DNA of 64,000 nucleotides, taken from NCBI RefSeq assembly GCF_003610235.1, contig NZ_RAPR01000001.1, positions 4,774,001 through 4,838,000 of the forward strand, in the 5' to 3' direction. The notes below the pieces were generated by a model, which saw only the letters and a program-made list of their open reading frames with translations, was not told the DNA's origin and ran no database searches. Both the position numbers and the translations under genes were made by a program. This DNA comes from Catellatospora citrea (GTDB taxonomy: Bacteria > Actinomycetota > Actinomycetes > Mycobacteriales > Micromonosporaceae). Below are positions 11,290 to 21,224 of this stretch, in pieces (the first letter of the stretch is position 1; the number at the start of each line of letters is the position of its first letter).

Positions 11290-11365
11290 CCGGGCACGGG
11301 CCAGAGGATCCCGCCCCGCGGCGCGCGGCAGGTCGTGCCGCGCGCCGGGGCGTGAACCGGCCAGG

Positions 11366-12514
11366 TCAGCGGCGTTTGCGCAGGACCAGGAACACCACGA
11401 CGGCGACGACGACCAGGACCCCGCCGATGAGCAGGACCACGAGCAGGCCGACACCGAGGAGGAGGCCGCTGCCGGCCCCACGGGTGTCCGGCAGGTCGGG
11501 GATCTCGGGCAGGGATACCTCGATCGACGGCGCGATGACGGGGGCGGACGGGGCCGCGGCCGGGGCGGTGAGCGCCGCGACCGGGTCGATGAGGCCGAAG
11601 CCGTAGTCGCGGTCCCGGCCGGCCGGGCCCTTGTCGACGGCGGTCCGGGTCATCCGCTCCAGCACCTCGTCGGCGGTGAGCTGGGGGTACTTCGACCAGA
11701 CCAGCGCGGCGAGACCGGCCGTGATGGCGGTCGCCGGACTGGTGCCGCTGGACCGCCGGTACTGCGTGTTCGTGGCGGTGTTGATGCGGCTGGTGCTGGT
11801 GATGTCGACGCCGGGCGCGACCAGCTGCACCTCGTCGCCGCGCACCGAGACCGGGGCGACCGTGCCCTGCTGATCGACCGCGCCGACCGCGACCGCGCCG
11901 GGATACCGGCCCGGGGCCGCGACGTAGAAGTCCTTCGGCTGGTTGCCTGCGGCGGCGAGGACCAGCACTCCCGCGGCATGCGCCCGTTCCACCGCCTTGA
12001 TCAGCACGGAGGAGTCGGCCGAGGGGGCCGACTCCGAGATCGAAATGATCTTCACGCCGCGCTTGACGGCCTCGTCGATGCCGATGGCGATGGCGTCGCC
12101 GCCGCCGTGGCCCTTGGCCGTGGAGATCCGGATCGGCAGCACCTTCGCCTTCGGCGCCATGCCCAGCACGCCGTCCTTGTTGCCGGCGCCGTGGCCGTGG
12201 CCCGCGATCAGCCCGGCCATGCTGCTGCCGTGCCCCTCGTCGTCGCCCCAGCCGTCGCCGTCGCCGCCGACGATCGTGTCGAAGCCCTTGAGCACGTTGC
12301 CGGTGAGGTCCGGGTGCTTGCCCTCGACCCCGCTGTCGATGACGGCGACGGTCACCCCTTCACCCTGGCTGATCGCGTGCGCCTCGGCGACGCGCAGGAA
12401 GGGCAGATACCACTGGTCGTCGCGGTACCGGTCGGCGTGGGCGGCAGAGCCCATGCCGACCGTGGTGACGGCGGCGAGCAGGCTCACCGCCGCCAGACGT
12501 GCGGCGAACCTCAT
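11366..12514 (-). CDS. mycP: Mycosin-like subtilisin protease (type VII secretion)
   Basis: 382 residues. Signal peptide (about 1-27, AVSLLAAVTTVGMGSAAHA), then RDDQWYLPFLRVAEAHAISQ as in mycosins, and an S8 domain with D60 in AVIDSGVEGKHPD, H95 in DEGHGSSMAG, N191 and S259 in SSGTSPATAITAG. A Pro/Ala linker leads to a C-terminal membrane helix (about 353-378) and an RKRR stop-transfer. Mycosins are membrane-anchored proteases essential to type VII secretion stability. Its ATG overlaps the stop of the upstream substrate-like gene by four bases. No EccB/C/D/E genes are in the window, so the secretion motor must be elsewhere. Confidence 0.9.
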   Translation of the reverse strand: MRFAARLAAVSLLAAVTTVGMGSAAHADRYRDDQWYLPFLRVAEAHAISQGEGVTVAVIDSGVEGKHPDLTGNVLKGFDTIVGGDGDGWGDDEGHGSSMAGLIAGHGHGAGNKDGVLGMAPKAKVLPIRISTAKGHGGGDAIAIGIDEAVKRGVKIISISESAPSADSSVLIKAVERAHAAGVLVLAAAGNQPKDFYVAAPGRYPGAVAVGAVDQQGTVAPVSVRGDEVQLVAPGVDITSTSRINTATNTQYRRSSGTSPATAITAGLAALVWSKYPQLTADEVLERMTRTAVDKGPAGRDRDYGFGLIDPVAALTAPAAAPSAPVIAPSIEVSLPEIPDLPDTRGAGSGLLLGVGLLVVLLIGGVLVVVAVVVFLVLRKRR

Positions 12515-13773
12515 CGGGCGAGCCCGATCGCCGGTCCCGGGTCGACCGGACCCGGCGCGTCCGGCGCGTCGAGCACCGGCGCGCCGCCGGAGTCCACGGC
12601 CCACAGGGTGTCCGGATCGAAGTCGGGATCGTGCTCGTCACGGCGCTTGCCCGCGCCGGGCGCGCCGCCCATGGGCGCGCCGAGGCCGTTGGTCCCGCGA
12701 CCGCTGACCGTGCCCGCCGCGCCACGGCCGCCCACGCCGCCGCCGCCGGGACCGCCGATCATGCCGCCGACCGGGTTGGTGCGTGCGCCCGCGGCACCCG
12801 CGCGAGCGCCCATGCCGCCGCCGGGCGCGCCGCCGATGACCCCGCCCGCGGGCATCGCCCGGGGGGCGCCCGCGTTCGGGCCGAGGCCGCCGATGACCGG
12901 GTTGCCCGGCACACCCCTGCCCACCCCGGGCAGGCCGGGGACCGGCGGCGGAGCGCCGATCACCCCGAGCGGCGGCTGGCTGCCCAGTGGCGGCGTGCCG
13001 CCGGGGGTGACCGGGCCGGGCACACCCGGGACCGTGGGGGTGGGCGTGGTGGGGGCCGGCGCGAGACCGGTCAGGTCGGGGCCGGTCGCGACCGGCACCG
13101 GGGTCAGCGTGGCGCCCGACACGGTCGGCGTCGGGGCGACCGCCCCGCCGTAGGGCATCACCGGCGGGATCACCGGCGGCACCACACCGCCGTAGTCGGT
13201 CTCGTTCTCCCCGCGGTGCCCGACCGGCGGCAGGTACGGCCGCGGCGGCGCCATGCTGACCCGGACCAGGGACAGGTCCGCGGACAGCCCGCGCATCACG
13301 TCGCGGGCCTCGTTCAGCTTGCCCTGCAGGTACTTCTCCGGCGTCTGTCCACTCGGGAGCGCGACCGGCTCGCCGTTGCGGACCGCGCGGTCGATGCGGT
13401 TGTAGTCGTCCCGGATCGGCTGCAGCTTGCGCTCGGCCTCGTAGAACGCGGCCGGGATGTCGCGGGAGTACTGGTGGTTCTGGGTGGACACGCGGGCCAC
13501 GTCCTCGACGGCGACGATCAGCTCGTCGAGCTTGGCCAGGTACGCCTTGGCGGCGTCGCTGGACTCCGGCGGCCACGCCTGCGCCAGCTTCTCCCGGTAG
13601 GTCTGCAGGCGGCTCTTGTGCAGGTAGGCCAGCTCGCCGGCGCGCTTCCAGCCGGACGCCTGCGTGTAGTGGGGCTCCAGCTGGCGGCCCGCCGTCAGGT
13701 CCCACATCTGCTGCATCGATTTGTCGTACCAGTTGGTGCCGGCCGGCGCGCGGTCCTCGGGTGGGATGCCCAT
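12511..13773 (-). CDS. WXG/PPE-like type VII secretion substrate with Pro/Gly-rich tail
   Basis: 420 residues. Residues 1-145 are helical, with Trp-rich turns (NWYDKSMQQMWDL, GWKRAGELAYLH), and a YxxxD motif (Y124-D128, in DDYNRIDR) closes the helical part, the position where type VII signals sit. Residues 195-370 are Pro/Gly/Ala-rich and probably disordered; the end is acidic. No classical signal peptide. GGAGGGG precedes ATG 13773, which shares one base with the previous stop, and its own stop overlaps mycP. Likely a secreted or scaffold component working with the 13773-14351 protein (inference). I do not recognise a named family. Confidence 0.75.
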   Translation of the reverse strand: MGIPPEDRAPAGTNWYDKSMQQMWDLTAGRQLEPHYTQASGWKRAGELAYLHKSRLQTYREKLAQAWPPESSDAAKAYLAKLDELIVAVEDVARVSTQNHQYSRDIPAAFYEAERKLQPIRDDYNRIDRAVRNGEPVALPSGQTPEKYLQGKLNEARDVMRGLSADLSLVRVSMAPPRPYLPPVGHRGENETDYGGVVPPVIPPVMPYGGAVAPTPTVSGATLTPVPVATGPDLTGLAPAPTTPTPTVPGVPGPVTPGGTPPLGSQPPLGVIGAPPPVPGLPGVGRGVPGNPVIGGLGPNAGAPRAMPAGGVIGGAPGGGMGARAGAAGARTNPVGGMIGGPGGGGVGGRGAAGTVSGRGTNGLGAPMGGAPGAGKRRDEHDPDFDPDTLWAVDSGGAPVLDAPDAPGPVDPGPAIGLAR

Positions 13774-14351
13774 CAGTACTCCCCTCCGGTGTCGGTCGCG
13801 GTGCCGCCCGTCGGCGTGACCTGCGGGATGGTGGTCGTCGGCGGGGTTGTGCCGGGCGTCTGCGCAGTGGCCGTCGTGCCGGGCTGCTGCGTGGTGGCGG
13901 GCACCTGCGCGGTCGTGGGCACCGACACGGTGAGGTTGCGGTTCACGTCCTGCGCCTTGGCCGCGCCGAGCGCGTCGGCCTCGCCGTACTTCTTGCTGAT
14001 CTCACGGGCCGCGGCGACGAACGCCAGCACCGCCTGATCGTGCTTGAGCAGCGCGTCGGAGGTCTGCACCAGCAGCTCCCGCTGCCAGCCCAGGCTGGAG
14101 CACAGCTCGATGAAGTCGGCATGCGGGTCGGCGACCTTGACCGACATGTCCTTGAAGACCTCGTCCGCGTGCGGCCGGTAGTCCTTGGTGTGCTCGTTCT
14201 CCAGCGCCTCGGCGAAGTCGACCAGGCTCTGCAGGTCGACGGCGAGGGAACCCTCGTCGTAACCCGTCATCGCGTTCGACTTGGTGTACCCGCTCTCGCG
14301 ACCGTAGTCACGCAGCCAGGCAGGCCCTTTGTCCTCTTCGGGCAGACCCAT
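13773..14351 (-). CDS. Type VII secretion target-like helical protein
   Basis: 192 residues. Residues 28-128 form a helical hairpin-like region ending with a YxxxD motif (Y122-D126 in KKYGEADALG), placed like the signal in ESX substrates; SLGWQREL marks a possible turn. The C-terminal 55 residues are Thr/Pro/Gln/Gly-rich. Start at ATG 14351 with GGGGAGG upstream. Its stop shares one base with the next start, so the two substrate-like proteins should be made in equal amounts, as expected for an Esx/PPE-type pair. Function beyond that is unknown. Confidence 0.75.
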   Translation of the reverse strand: MGLPEEDKGPAWLRDYGRESGYTKSNAMTGYDEGSLAVDLQSLVDFAEALENEHTKDYRPHADEVFKDMSVKVADPHADFIELCSSLGWQRELLVQTSDALLKHDQAVLAFVAAAREISKKYGEADALGAAKAQDVNRNLTVSVPTTAQVPATTQQPGTTATAQTPGTTPPTTTIPQVTPTGGTATDTGGEY

Positions 14352-14486
14352 CTCGCACGCCCTCCCCAGGGGTTCTCGTCCGCGATCGGCGGTGCCGCGG
14401 TCAGTGACCAACGCGGTCCAGCGCTAGCAGACTACCGAAATGGGGCAAGGATGCACACCGGGCTATCGGCCGTGCTCACCCGCTGG

Positions 14487-14687
14487 TCAGCGGGGCAGCC
14501 CGGAGCGCCGCCACGCGCCCGGTCCGGCCGCGGTCACCGCGGGCAGGCCGCTGCGCCACCAGGCGGACACCTCCGCGGCGGGCGCGGGCGCCCCCGCGGG
14601 CCGCGCCGACAGCACGGCCACCAGCGCGGCGACCTCCTCGGCCGTCGGCGTGCCGCGCTCGATCCGGATCATCGGCTGCTCCGTCAT
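14487..14687 (-). CDS. Acyl-CoA carboxylase epsilon subunit
   Basis: 66 residues, the usual size. The pattern IRIERGTPTAEEVAALVAVL near the start and the Trp-containing end (SAWWRSGLP, then GAWRRSGLPR) are typical of AccE/PccE proteins. These small subunits bind the alpha and beta subunits and stimulate carboxylase activity in actinobacteria. Normally it follows the beta subunit directly; here an NYN-domain gene intervenes. ATG 14687 lies one base after that gene's stop, so the three are probably one transcript from 17357 downward. Confidence 0.88.
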   Translation of the reverse strand: MTEQPMIRIERGTPTAEEVAALVAVLSARPAGAPAPAAEVSAWWRSGLPAVTAAGPGAWRRSGLPR

Positions 14688-14688
14688 C

Positions 14689-15651
14689 TCAACCCTCCCC
14701 GTTCGGCCTGGCCAGGCCGAACTCCCGATACACCCGTGACCAGAAGCCGTCGCGGACCCACAGTCGTGCCTTCTCGAAGGGGCGCAGCGAGATGCCCAGC
14801 TCCTTCTCCGCCTCCACCAGCAGCTCCTTGTCGATGACCGTCGGCAGCAGCGGGCCGGGCAGCAGCTCGCCGATGTTGTCACGGCCCCGGGTGAGGATCC
14901 ACTTCTGGGCCACGTACTCGCCGATCTCGACGATCTCCAGGCGGTCCGGCGGCTGCGGGTGGGCGCGCCGCGCCGCGGGCACCGGCCGCGGCTCCGGGGG
15001 AGCCGAGACCTGCGCGACGGGCAGCGCGATCGCGGGCCGCCCGGAGAACACCTCGGCGGGTGTGGGGGTGCGGATGCGCCCGGTCGCCGCGAAGTACGGC
15101 CGGACGAACTCCGCGTCCAGCGTGTACACCGTGTCGCTCTCCCAGACCAGCCGCTCCGCCTGGTTGGTGCCGTACGGCGGCTCGACGCCCCACAGGTGCA
15201 CCCGCACGCCGTAACTCTGCGCCGCCTCGACCGCCGACAGCATGTCCTCGTCGCCGGCGACCAGCACCGCGTCGGTGACCGAGCGGTGCCGGGCCAGCGT
15301 CTCCAGATCGCTGCGGATCTGCGCGTCCACGCCCTTCTGCTGCCCGCGCAGGTTCAGGTTGCCCAGCCGCAGTTTGACCTGCGCCATCTGCGCGATGACC
15401 CGCTGGTCGATGGTGGGCACCCGGTCGCGGGCCGCGTCGAACCAGTACAGCCGCAGCAGGTCGGCGCCCAGGCAGTCGGCGGCCTGGGCCATGAGCGCGT
15501 GAATCATCCGCTCGGCGTCCACTTTGAACTCCGAGCGGTTCGACGTGCCGAGCAGCAGTTCACCGGAGGCCGCGTACAGGTAGCCCACGTCCACCAGCAC
15601 CGTGTACCGGCGTGGCAGCAGGTGACGATCGGCAGGCTGCTGCACGGTCAT
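14689..15651 (-). CDS. NYN (PIN-like) domain protein
   Basis: 320 residues from ATG 15651. The core has the NYN layout: first Asp in YTVLVDVGYLYAASG, then QKGVDAQIRSDLETLA and DAVLVAGDEDMLSAVEAAQ with conserved acids for metal, and GVRVHLWGV. NYN domains are often RNases acting on tRNA or mRNA. The C-terminal 100 residues (KWILTRGRDNIGELLPGP onward) form a second conserved region of unknown job. It sits between the carboxylase beta and epsilon genes, which suggests coexpression. An in-frame upstream start at 15708 is possible. Confidence 0.8.
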   Translation of the reverse strand: MTVQQPADRHLLPRRYTVLVDVGYLYAASGELLLGTSNRSEFKVDAERMIHALMAQAADCLGADLLRLYWFDAARDRVPTIDQRVIAQMAQVKLRLGNLNLRGQQKGVDAQIRSDLETLARHRSVTDAVLVAGDEDMLSAVEAAQSYGVRVHLWGVEPPYGTNQAERLVWESDTVYTLDAEFVRPYFAATGRIRTPTPAEVFSGRPAIALPVAQVSAPPEPRPVPAARRAHPQPPDRLEIVEIGEYVAQKWILTRGRDNIGELLPGPLLPTVIDKELLVEAEKELGISLRPFEKARLWVRDGFWSRVYREFGLARPNGEG

Positions 15652-15734
15652 CCCGACATCGTTACACAGCGACCCGTCGGCGTGAACGTTCTGCCACATG
15701 ACCGTCACTCAACGGTTAACAGTCGCCGTCACCG

Positions 15735-15761
15735 CGGGATGCTGAGTTCCCTGACATCCCG

Positions 15762-15774
<13 letters not shown>
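15735..15774. promoter_or_regulatory. Alternative hairpins at the end of the carboxylase beta gene
   Basis: CGGGATG (15735), CATCCCG (15755) and CGGGATG (15768): the middle element can pair with either neighbour, and one pairing covers the stop codon. Could attenuate readthrough into the NYN and epsilon genes. Confidence 0.4.
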
Positions 15775-17357
<1,583 letters not shown>

Positions 17358-17439
17358 GCCCCAGACCCTATAACCCACCTGAACCCCCGTTCAGTCATCT
17401 ACACCACACCACCCCCACCCCCACCAACCCCCACGCGGC

Positions 17440-17512
17440 GACGATCTTGCGTGGACTGTGGGTACGACACGCGCCTATGGGACAAACAGGCAACAGTTCG
17501 CGCAAGATCGTC
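17440..17512 (+). repeat. 73-bp palindromic repeat, copy 1
   Basis: Ends GACGATCTTGCG and CGCAAGATCGTC pair perfectly; the interior GGGTACGACACG is shared by all five copies in the window. Located in the divergent gap before the carboxylase beta gene and the 17579 gene. Confidence 0.9.
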
Positions 17513-17578
17513 GTGATCATGCGTCGTTCGGGTGGTTCGTTTCGTCCGGTTCGGGCGGATCGTTGAGGTGTTGTGACG

Positions 17579-18295
17579 ATGTTCGGGGTGCTGCTGCTGG
17601 TGGGCGGTTTTACGGTGCTCGCCGTGGTGCGGCCGTGGCAGTCGGACGACCGTGCGCGCAAGGAGGAGGTCGAGCCGCCCGTCACGGGCGGGTTTCGGCC
17701 CTCGCGACCGCGCCCGGGGCCGCGGCGCGGCTCGGCGGTGACCGGGGCGGCGACGGTGAGCGCGGCCGCGACGGTGAGCGGGGGCGCGACGGTGAGCGGG
17801 GGCGCGACGGGAAGTGGTGGGGCCGGTGCGGCGGGCGGTGCCGGCGCGCGGCGGCCCAGGCCGGTGCGTGGGGGCGGGGCCGGGGCGTCCGGTAGCGCGG
17901 TGGCCGGCTCGGTGCCGGAGACCGTGACCGCCGTGATCCCGCGGATCGCGCCGGCGCCGACCGCGGCGGCCGGTATGCGCACCAGGGTCTTCGAGGCATC
18001 GGCCGGCGGCTCGCCGGCGGCCCGGCCGGAGCCGGTCGGACCGTCGAGGCGCGGCGAAGCGACGCCGGCCGGCGGGCCGAGCCCCGTGGTGCCGCTGAAG
18101 CCGCGTCCCGCCGCTCGGCGGGCCGAGCCCGGACCCGACCGGGTGCCGGTGCGCCACCACCGCGTGGAGACCATCCAGCGTGGGCGGCGGGTGTCCACCG
18201 AGCCGGGGGACACCGAGATCGTGCTGCCGGAATGGCTCGGCCCGATGTCCGTTTCCGACGACGCCACGCCGGTGCGCGCCCGCCACGCCGGCTGA
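17579..18295 (+). CDS. Hypothetical membrane-anchored protein
   Basis: 238 residues, no family recognised. One N-terminal membrane helix (MFGVLLLVGGFTVLAVV), then a basic-acidic patch and a long low-complexity region rich in Gly, Ala, Thr and Val, with near-repeats of ATVSGG (about residues 48-75). The last 60 residues are more ordered (VRHHRVETIQRGRRVSTEPG, IVLPEWLGPMSV). ATG 17579 is preferred over GTG 17573 because GAGGTG is eight bases upstream. It lies directly before birA. Confidence 0.7.
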   Translation: MFGVLLLVGGFTVLAVVRPWQSDDRARKEEVEPPVTGGFRPSRPRPGPRRGSAVTGAATVSAAATVSGGATVSGGATGSGGAGAAGGAGARRPRPVRGGGAGASGSAVAGSVPETVTAVIPRIAPAPTAAAGMRTRVFEASAGGSPAARPEPVGPSRRGEATPAGGPSPVVPLKPRPAARRAEPGPDRVPVRHHRVETIQRGRRVSTEPGDTEIVLPEWLGPMSVSDDATPVRARHAG

Positions 18296-18306
18296 CCGGC
18301 GGCGGA

Positions 18307-18318
18307 TACGCTCCTGCG
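18307..18318 (+). promoter_or_regulatory. Leaderless -10 of birA
   Basis: TACGCT plus six bases, then GTG. There is no Shine-Dalgarno at a workable distance, so the hexamer decides the start. Confidence 0.6.
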
Positions 18319-19113
18319 GTGGAGATGAGCAGGCCGCAGCTGGACCGGACCCGCCTCGCGGCGCTGCCGCGCTGGCACGTGGAGGTCAAGGACGAGACCG
18401 GCTCGACCAACGCCGACGCCGCCGCGGCCGCGCGGGAGGGTGCGGCGGAGGGCCTGGTCGTCACCGCCGACGCGCAGACGGCCGGGCGGGGCCGGCTCGG
18501 CCGCACCTGGGTGTCGCCGCCGCGCGCCGGGCTGGCGGTGTCCGTGCTGCTGCGCCCGGCCTCGGACGTGTCCGGCTGGGGCTGGCTCCCGCTGCTCGGC
18601 GGGGTCGCGCTGGCCGAGGCGGTGCGGGCGGTGACGGGTTTGGAGCCGGCCCTGAAGTGGCCCAACGACCTGCTGATCGGCGGGCGCAAGTGTGCCGGAC
18701 TGCTGGCCGAGGTGCCGGTGCCCGGCGCGGTGGTGATCGGCATCGGCCTGAACGTGAGCCTGCGGCCCGAGGAACTGCCGGAGACCCCGACCGGCCTGCC
18801 CGCGACCTCGCTGCTGCTGGCCGGCGCGACCGAGGCCGACCGGACCGCGTTGCTGACGGCGCTGCTGGAGCGGCTGGGCGCGCACTACGACGCGTGGCAG
18901 GCGGCGGGCGGCGACCCGGACAAGAGCGGTCTGCGGGATGCGTACCTGCGGATGTGCGCGACCCTCGGCCGGCAGGTGTCGGTGATGCTGCCCGGCGGCA
19001 CCACGGACCTGACCGGGGAGGCCGTGACCGTCGACACCGAGGGCCGCCTCGTCGTGCGGACCGCCACCGGCGACCGGCCGGTCGCCGCGGGCGACGTCGT
19101 CCACCTGCGCTGA
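18319..19113 (+). CDS. birA: Biotin-[acetyl-CoA carboxylase] ligase
   Basis: 264 residues. Biotin-AMP loop AQTAGRGRLGRTW, catalytic KWPNDLLIGGRKCAGLL and IGIGLNVS are intact; the C-terminal SH3-like part is present (VSVMLPGGTTDLTGEAVTVD). No N-terminal helix-turn-helix, so it is a monofunctional ligase rather than a repressor. It should biotinylate K552 of the carboxylase alpha subunit. GTG 18319 is selected over ATG 18325 because a TACGCT hexamer lies six bases before it. The stop lies in a 15-base tandem duplication (19105-19134). Confidence 0.95.
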   Translation: MEMSRPQLDRTRLAALPRWHVEVKDETGSTNADAAAAAREGAAEGLVVTADAQTAGRGRLGRTWVSPPRAGLAVSVLLRPASDVSGWGWLPLLGGVALAEAVRAVTGLEPALKWPNDLLIGGRKCAGLLAEVPVPGAVVIGIGLNVSLRPEELPETPTGLPATSLLLAGATEADRTALLTALLERLGAHYDAWQAAGGDPDKSGLRDAYLRMCATLGRQVSVMLPGGTTDLTGEAVTVDTEGRLVVRTATGDRPVAAGDVVHLR

Positions 19114-19134
19114 CCCCATCTGCGCTGACCCCGC
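19105..19134 (+). repeat. 15-bp tandem duplication over the birA stop
   Basis: CTGCGCTGACCCC occurs twice with a 15-base period; the first copy contains the stop codon. A recent slippage product by appearance. Confidence 0.6.
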
Positions 19135-19338
19135 CTGCGGACGACCCTGGCCGCGGGCCGGTGGACCTCAGGGCCCGGGTGCCTGTCCCTTTCGTCCGCG
19201 TCGCGACTCGGCGCCGGTCGCGTGACAGACCGATTGCCGACGGAGCACCGATGGCGGATGGCCGGGTGTCGCCTCGTGGAACTACCCTGCTCGCGGACAA
19301 TCGTGCGTTTGATCGCAGGCTGTAACGAGGAGGCACGG

Positions 19339-19887
19339 ATGGCGTTCCCTGAGGACGTGTTGACCGCGGACGAGCACGTGGTGCTCGACCTGCACCCCCA
19401 TTGGAAGGCCATGATCCGGCCGGTGACGGTCCTGGTCCTGGCGGTGGCGGCGGTGATCACCGCCCTGCTCTTCGACCTCGACGCGATCCTGGTCTACATC
19501 GTGGCGGGCCTGGCGGTCGTCGCGGTGGCGTGGCTGACCTTCTGGCCGTGGCTGGTCTGGCGCACCACGCACTACGTGCTGACGAACGAGCGGGTGCTGC
19601 TGCAGACCGGTGTCTTCTCGCGGGACCGGCGGGACATCCCGCTGTCGCGGGTGAACGACCACGCGATGAGCCAGAAGTTCATCGAGCGGCTGCTCGGCTG
19701 CGGCACGCTGACCATCGAGTCGGCGGGCGAGCGCGGCCAGTCGGTGCTCAACGACATCCCGCACGTCGAGAAGGTGCAGACGACGTTGTACGAGCTGGTC
19801 GAGGCCGACCGGGACTCGCACTCGTACAACGACAACGAGCGCTCGGTCGCCCCGGCCCAGCAGACCAAGGTCGAAGAGACGAAGTGA
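19339..19887 (+). CDS. PH domain-containing membrane protein
   Basis: 182 residues from ATG with GAGGAGG seven bases upstream. Two adjacent membrane helices (about 28-72, VTVLVLAVAAVITALLF and AILVYIVAGLAVVAVAWLTF) are followed by a bacterial PH domain of the YdbS/YdbT type (THYVLTNERVLLQTGVFSRDRRDIPLSRV, then GCGTLTIESAGE and IPHVEKVQTTLYEL). Such proteins are envelope-associated with unclear function. Converges on the GtrA gene with six bases between stops. Confidence 0.88.
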   Translation: MAFPEDVLTADEHVVLDLHPHWKAMIRPVTVLVLAVAAVITALLFDLDAILVYIVAGLAVVAVAWLTFWPWLVWRTTHYVLTNERVLLQTGVFSRDRRDIPLSRVNDHAMSQKFIERLLGCGTLTIESAGERGQSVLNDIPHVEKVQTTLYELVEADRDSHSYNDNERSVAPAQQTKVEETK

Positions 19888-19893
19888 GTCGGG

Positions 19894-20634
19894 CTACCGC
19901 TCTGGGCGCGGCTTCGCCCGCGTGAGCTCCTCGGCGAGCTCCGTGTCGGTGAACTCCGCGTCCAGGGCGGCCAGCTGCTCGGCGGCCCGGTGGTCGGCCG
20001 CGAACTCCGCCTCCAGCGGGGCGGTGAGCCGGGCGAAGTCGTCGGGGCGCACCTGCGCGGGCACCGGCACGCCGGCCAGCGCGCTCGCGGCCGCTTCGGC
20101 GTCGACCAGTTCCTCGACGTTGTCGACGTGCACGTGCGCCGGGCCGAAGTCGGCGTCGATGCCGCCGGCCGCGACGGCGACCTGGTTCGCGGGGGCGAAC
20201 ACGAAGGTGCGGTACGTGTAGAACCGGAAGATCGTGCCGAGCACGAGGCCCAGCAGCTTGGCCGCGTTGAGCGCCAGCAGCCCGTGCAGGCCCAGGGCGT
20301 ACTTGGTGGCGCCCATGATGGCCAGCTCGATGGCGAGGCCCGCGGCGTTGAACACGACGAAGAGCAGGAACTCGCGGCCCATCGCCTGGCTCGACCGGTC
20401 GCGGTAGGTCCAGTGCCGGTTCATCAGGTAGGACGTCACCATCGCCACGATGGTGGCCACGACGTTGGCCTTGAGCTGGCCGTTCGGGAAGATGGTCAGC
20501 ACCAGGGCGTTCAGCACCACGAAGTTGACCACGGTGTTCGCGCCGCCGACGATGGCGAACTTCAGAGCTTCAGGCCCCATCTTGCGCAGGCGTTCGGGCA
20601 GCAGGCGATCGAGCATCGTCAGATCAGGGCGCAC
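19894..20634 (-). CDS. GtrA family membrane protein
   Basis: 246 residues. The GtrA fold occupies about 22-150: LKFAIVGGANTVVNFVVLNAL, SYLMNRHWTYRDR, and FRFYTYRTFVF at the end of the fourth span. GtrA proteins are thought to flip undecaprenyl-linked sugars for cell-wall polysaccharide. A cytoplasmic tail of about 95 residues, rich in Ala, Glu and Asp, is unusual for the family. The GTG start is preceded by TAAGGT and six bases, fitting leaderless translation. A second GtrA gene lies 62 bases upstream. Confidence 0.88.
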   Translation of the reverse strand: MRPDLTMLDRLLPERLRKMGPEALKFAIVGGANTVVNFVVLNALVLTIFPNGQLKANVVATIVAMVTSYLMNRHWTYRDRSSQAMGREFLLFVVFNAAGLAIELAIMGATKYALGLHGLLALNAAKLLGLVLGTIFRFYTYRTFVFAPANQVAVAAGGIDADFGPAHVHVDNVEELVDAEAAASALAGVPVPAQVRPDDFARLTAPLEAEFAADHRAAEQLAALDAEFTDTELAEELTRAKPRPER

Positions 20635-20646
20635 TGGGCCACCTTA
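20635..20646 (-). promoter_or_regulatory. Leaderless -10 of the first GtrA gene
   Basis: TAAGGT on the minus strand, six bases, then GTG. Confidence 0.5.
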
Positions 20647-20696
20647 CGCGAGTCGGGCAGGGAGGGTGGGTAGCGCAACTCCGAATGCAAGCCAAC

Positions 20697-21212
20697 TCAC
20701 CCTGCCTGGGCCTGCGCGGGCACCGGGGCGGTCGGGGCGCCGTTGAAGACGAACCGGCGATAGGCCCAGAACCGGAAGACGCTGGCGATACCGGTGCCGA
20801 ACAGCATCTTCGCGATGTTGTCGGCCAGCCAGGTGTGGAAGACACTCGGCCAGATACCGCCCAGCACGTCGTGGCTCAGCCACACCACCACGAGGGTGAT
20901 GCCGAGGCCGACCAGGTTGAAGAAGAAGTAGAGCGAGTACTCGCGGGTGAGGCTGGAGCGTTCCCGGTCCCGCCAGGTCCAGTAGCGGTTGCCGAAGAAC
21001 GCGCCCGTCGCCGCGACCACGGTGGAGATCGCCGCGGCGGCCAGCGGGCCGGTGGGCGACCGCAGCAGGTTGAAGACGAGGAAATCGACGACGTACGCCG
21101 CGCCGCCGACGACGCCGAACTTGCCCAGCTCATGGATCAGGTGCCGGAACTGCGCGACGAGCCGCAGCGGCAGTGCTGAGGCAGATGGCGCGGACGGCGG
21201 TTTGGGGGTCAC
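20697..21212 (-). CDS. GtrA family membrane protein, short paralog
   Basis: 171 residues, close to the family's normal size. Four spans with the GtrA hallmarks GKFGVVGGAAYVVDFLVFNLL, FFGNRYWTWRDRERSS and FRFWAYRRFVF. Differs from its neighbour by lacking the long acidic tail. Probably also a lipid-linked sugar translocation partner (family inference). GTG 21212 follows TAGGCT by six bases; that hexamer includes the stop codon of the sigma gene upstream. Confidence 0.88.
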   Translation of the reverse strand: MTPKPPSAPSASALPLRLVAQFRHLIHELGKFGVVGGAAYVVDFLVFNLLRSPTGPLAAAAISTVVAATGAFFGNRYWTWRDRERSSLTREYSLYFFFNLVGLGITLVVVWLSHDVLGGIWPSVFHTWLADNIAKMLFGTGIASVFRFWAYRRFVFNGAPTAPVPAQAQAG

Positions 21213-21224
21213 CCCGCGAGCCTA
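21213..21224 (-). promoter_or_regulatory. Leaderless -10 overlapping the sigma-gene stop codon
   Basis: On the minus strand TAGGCT, six bases, GTG. Its TAG is the stop of the sigma-factor gene, so the two genes are packed without a spacer. Confidence 0.5.
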
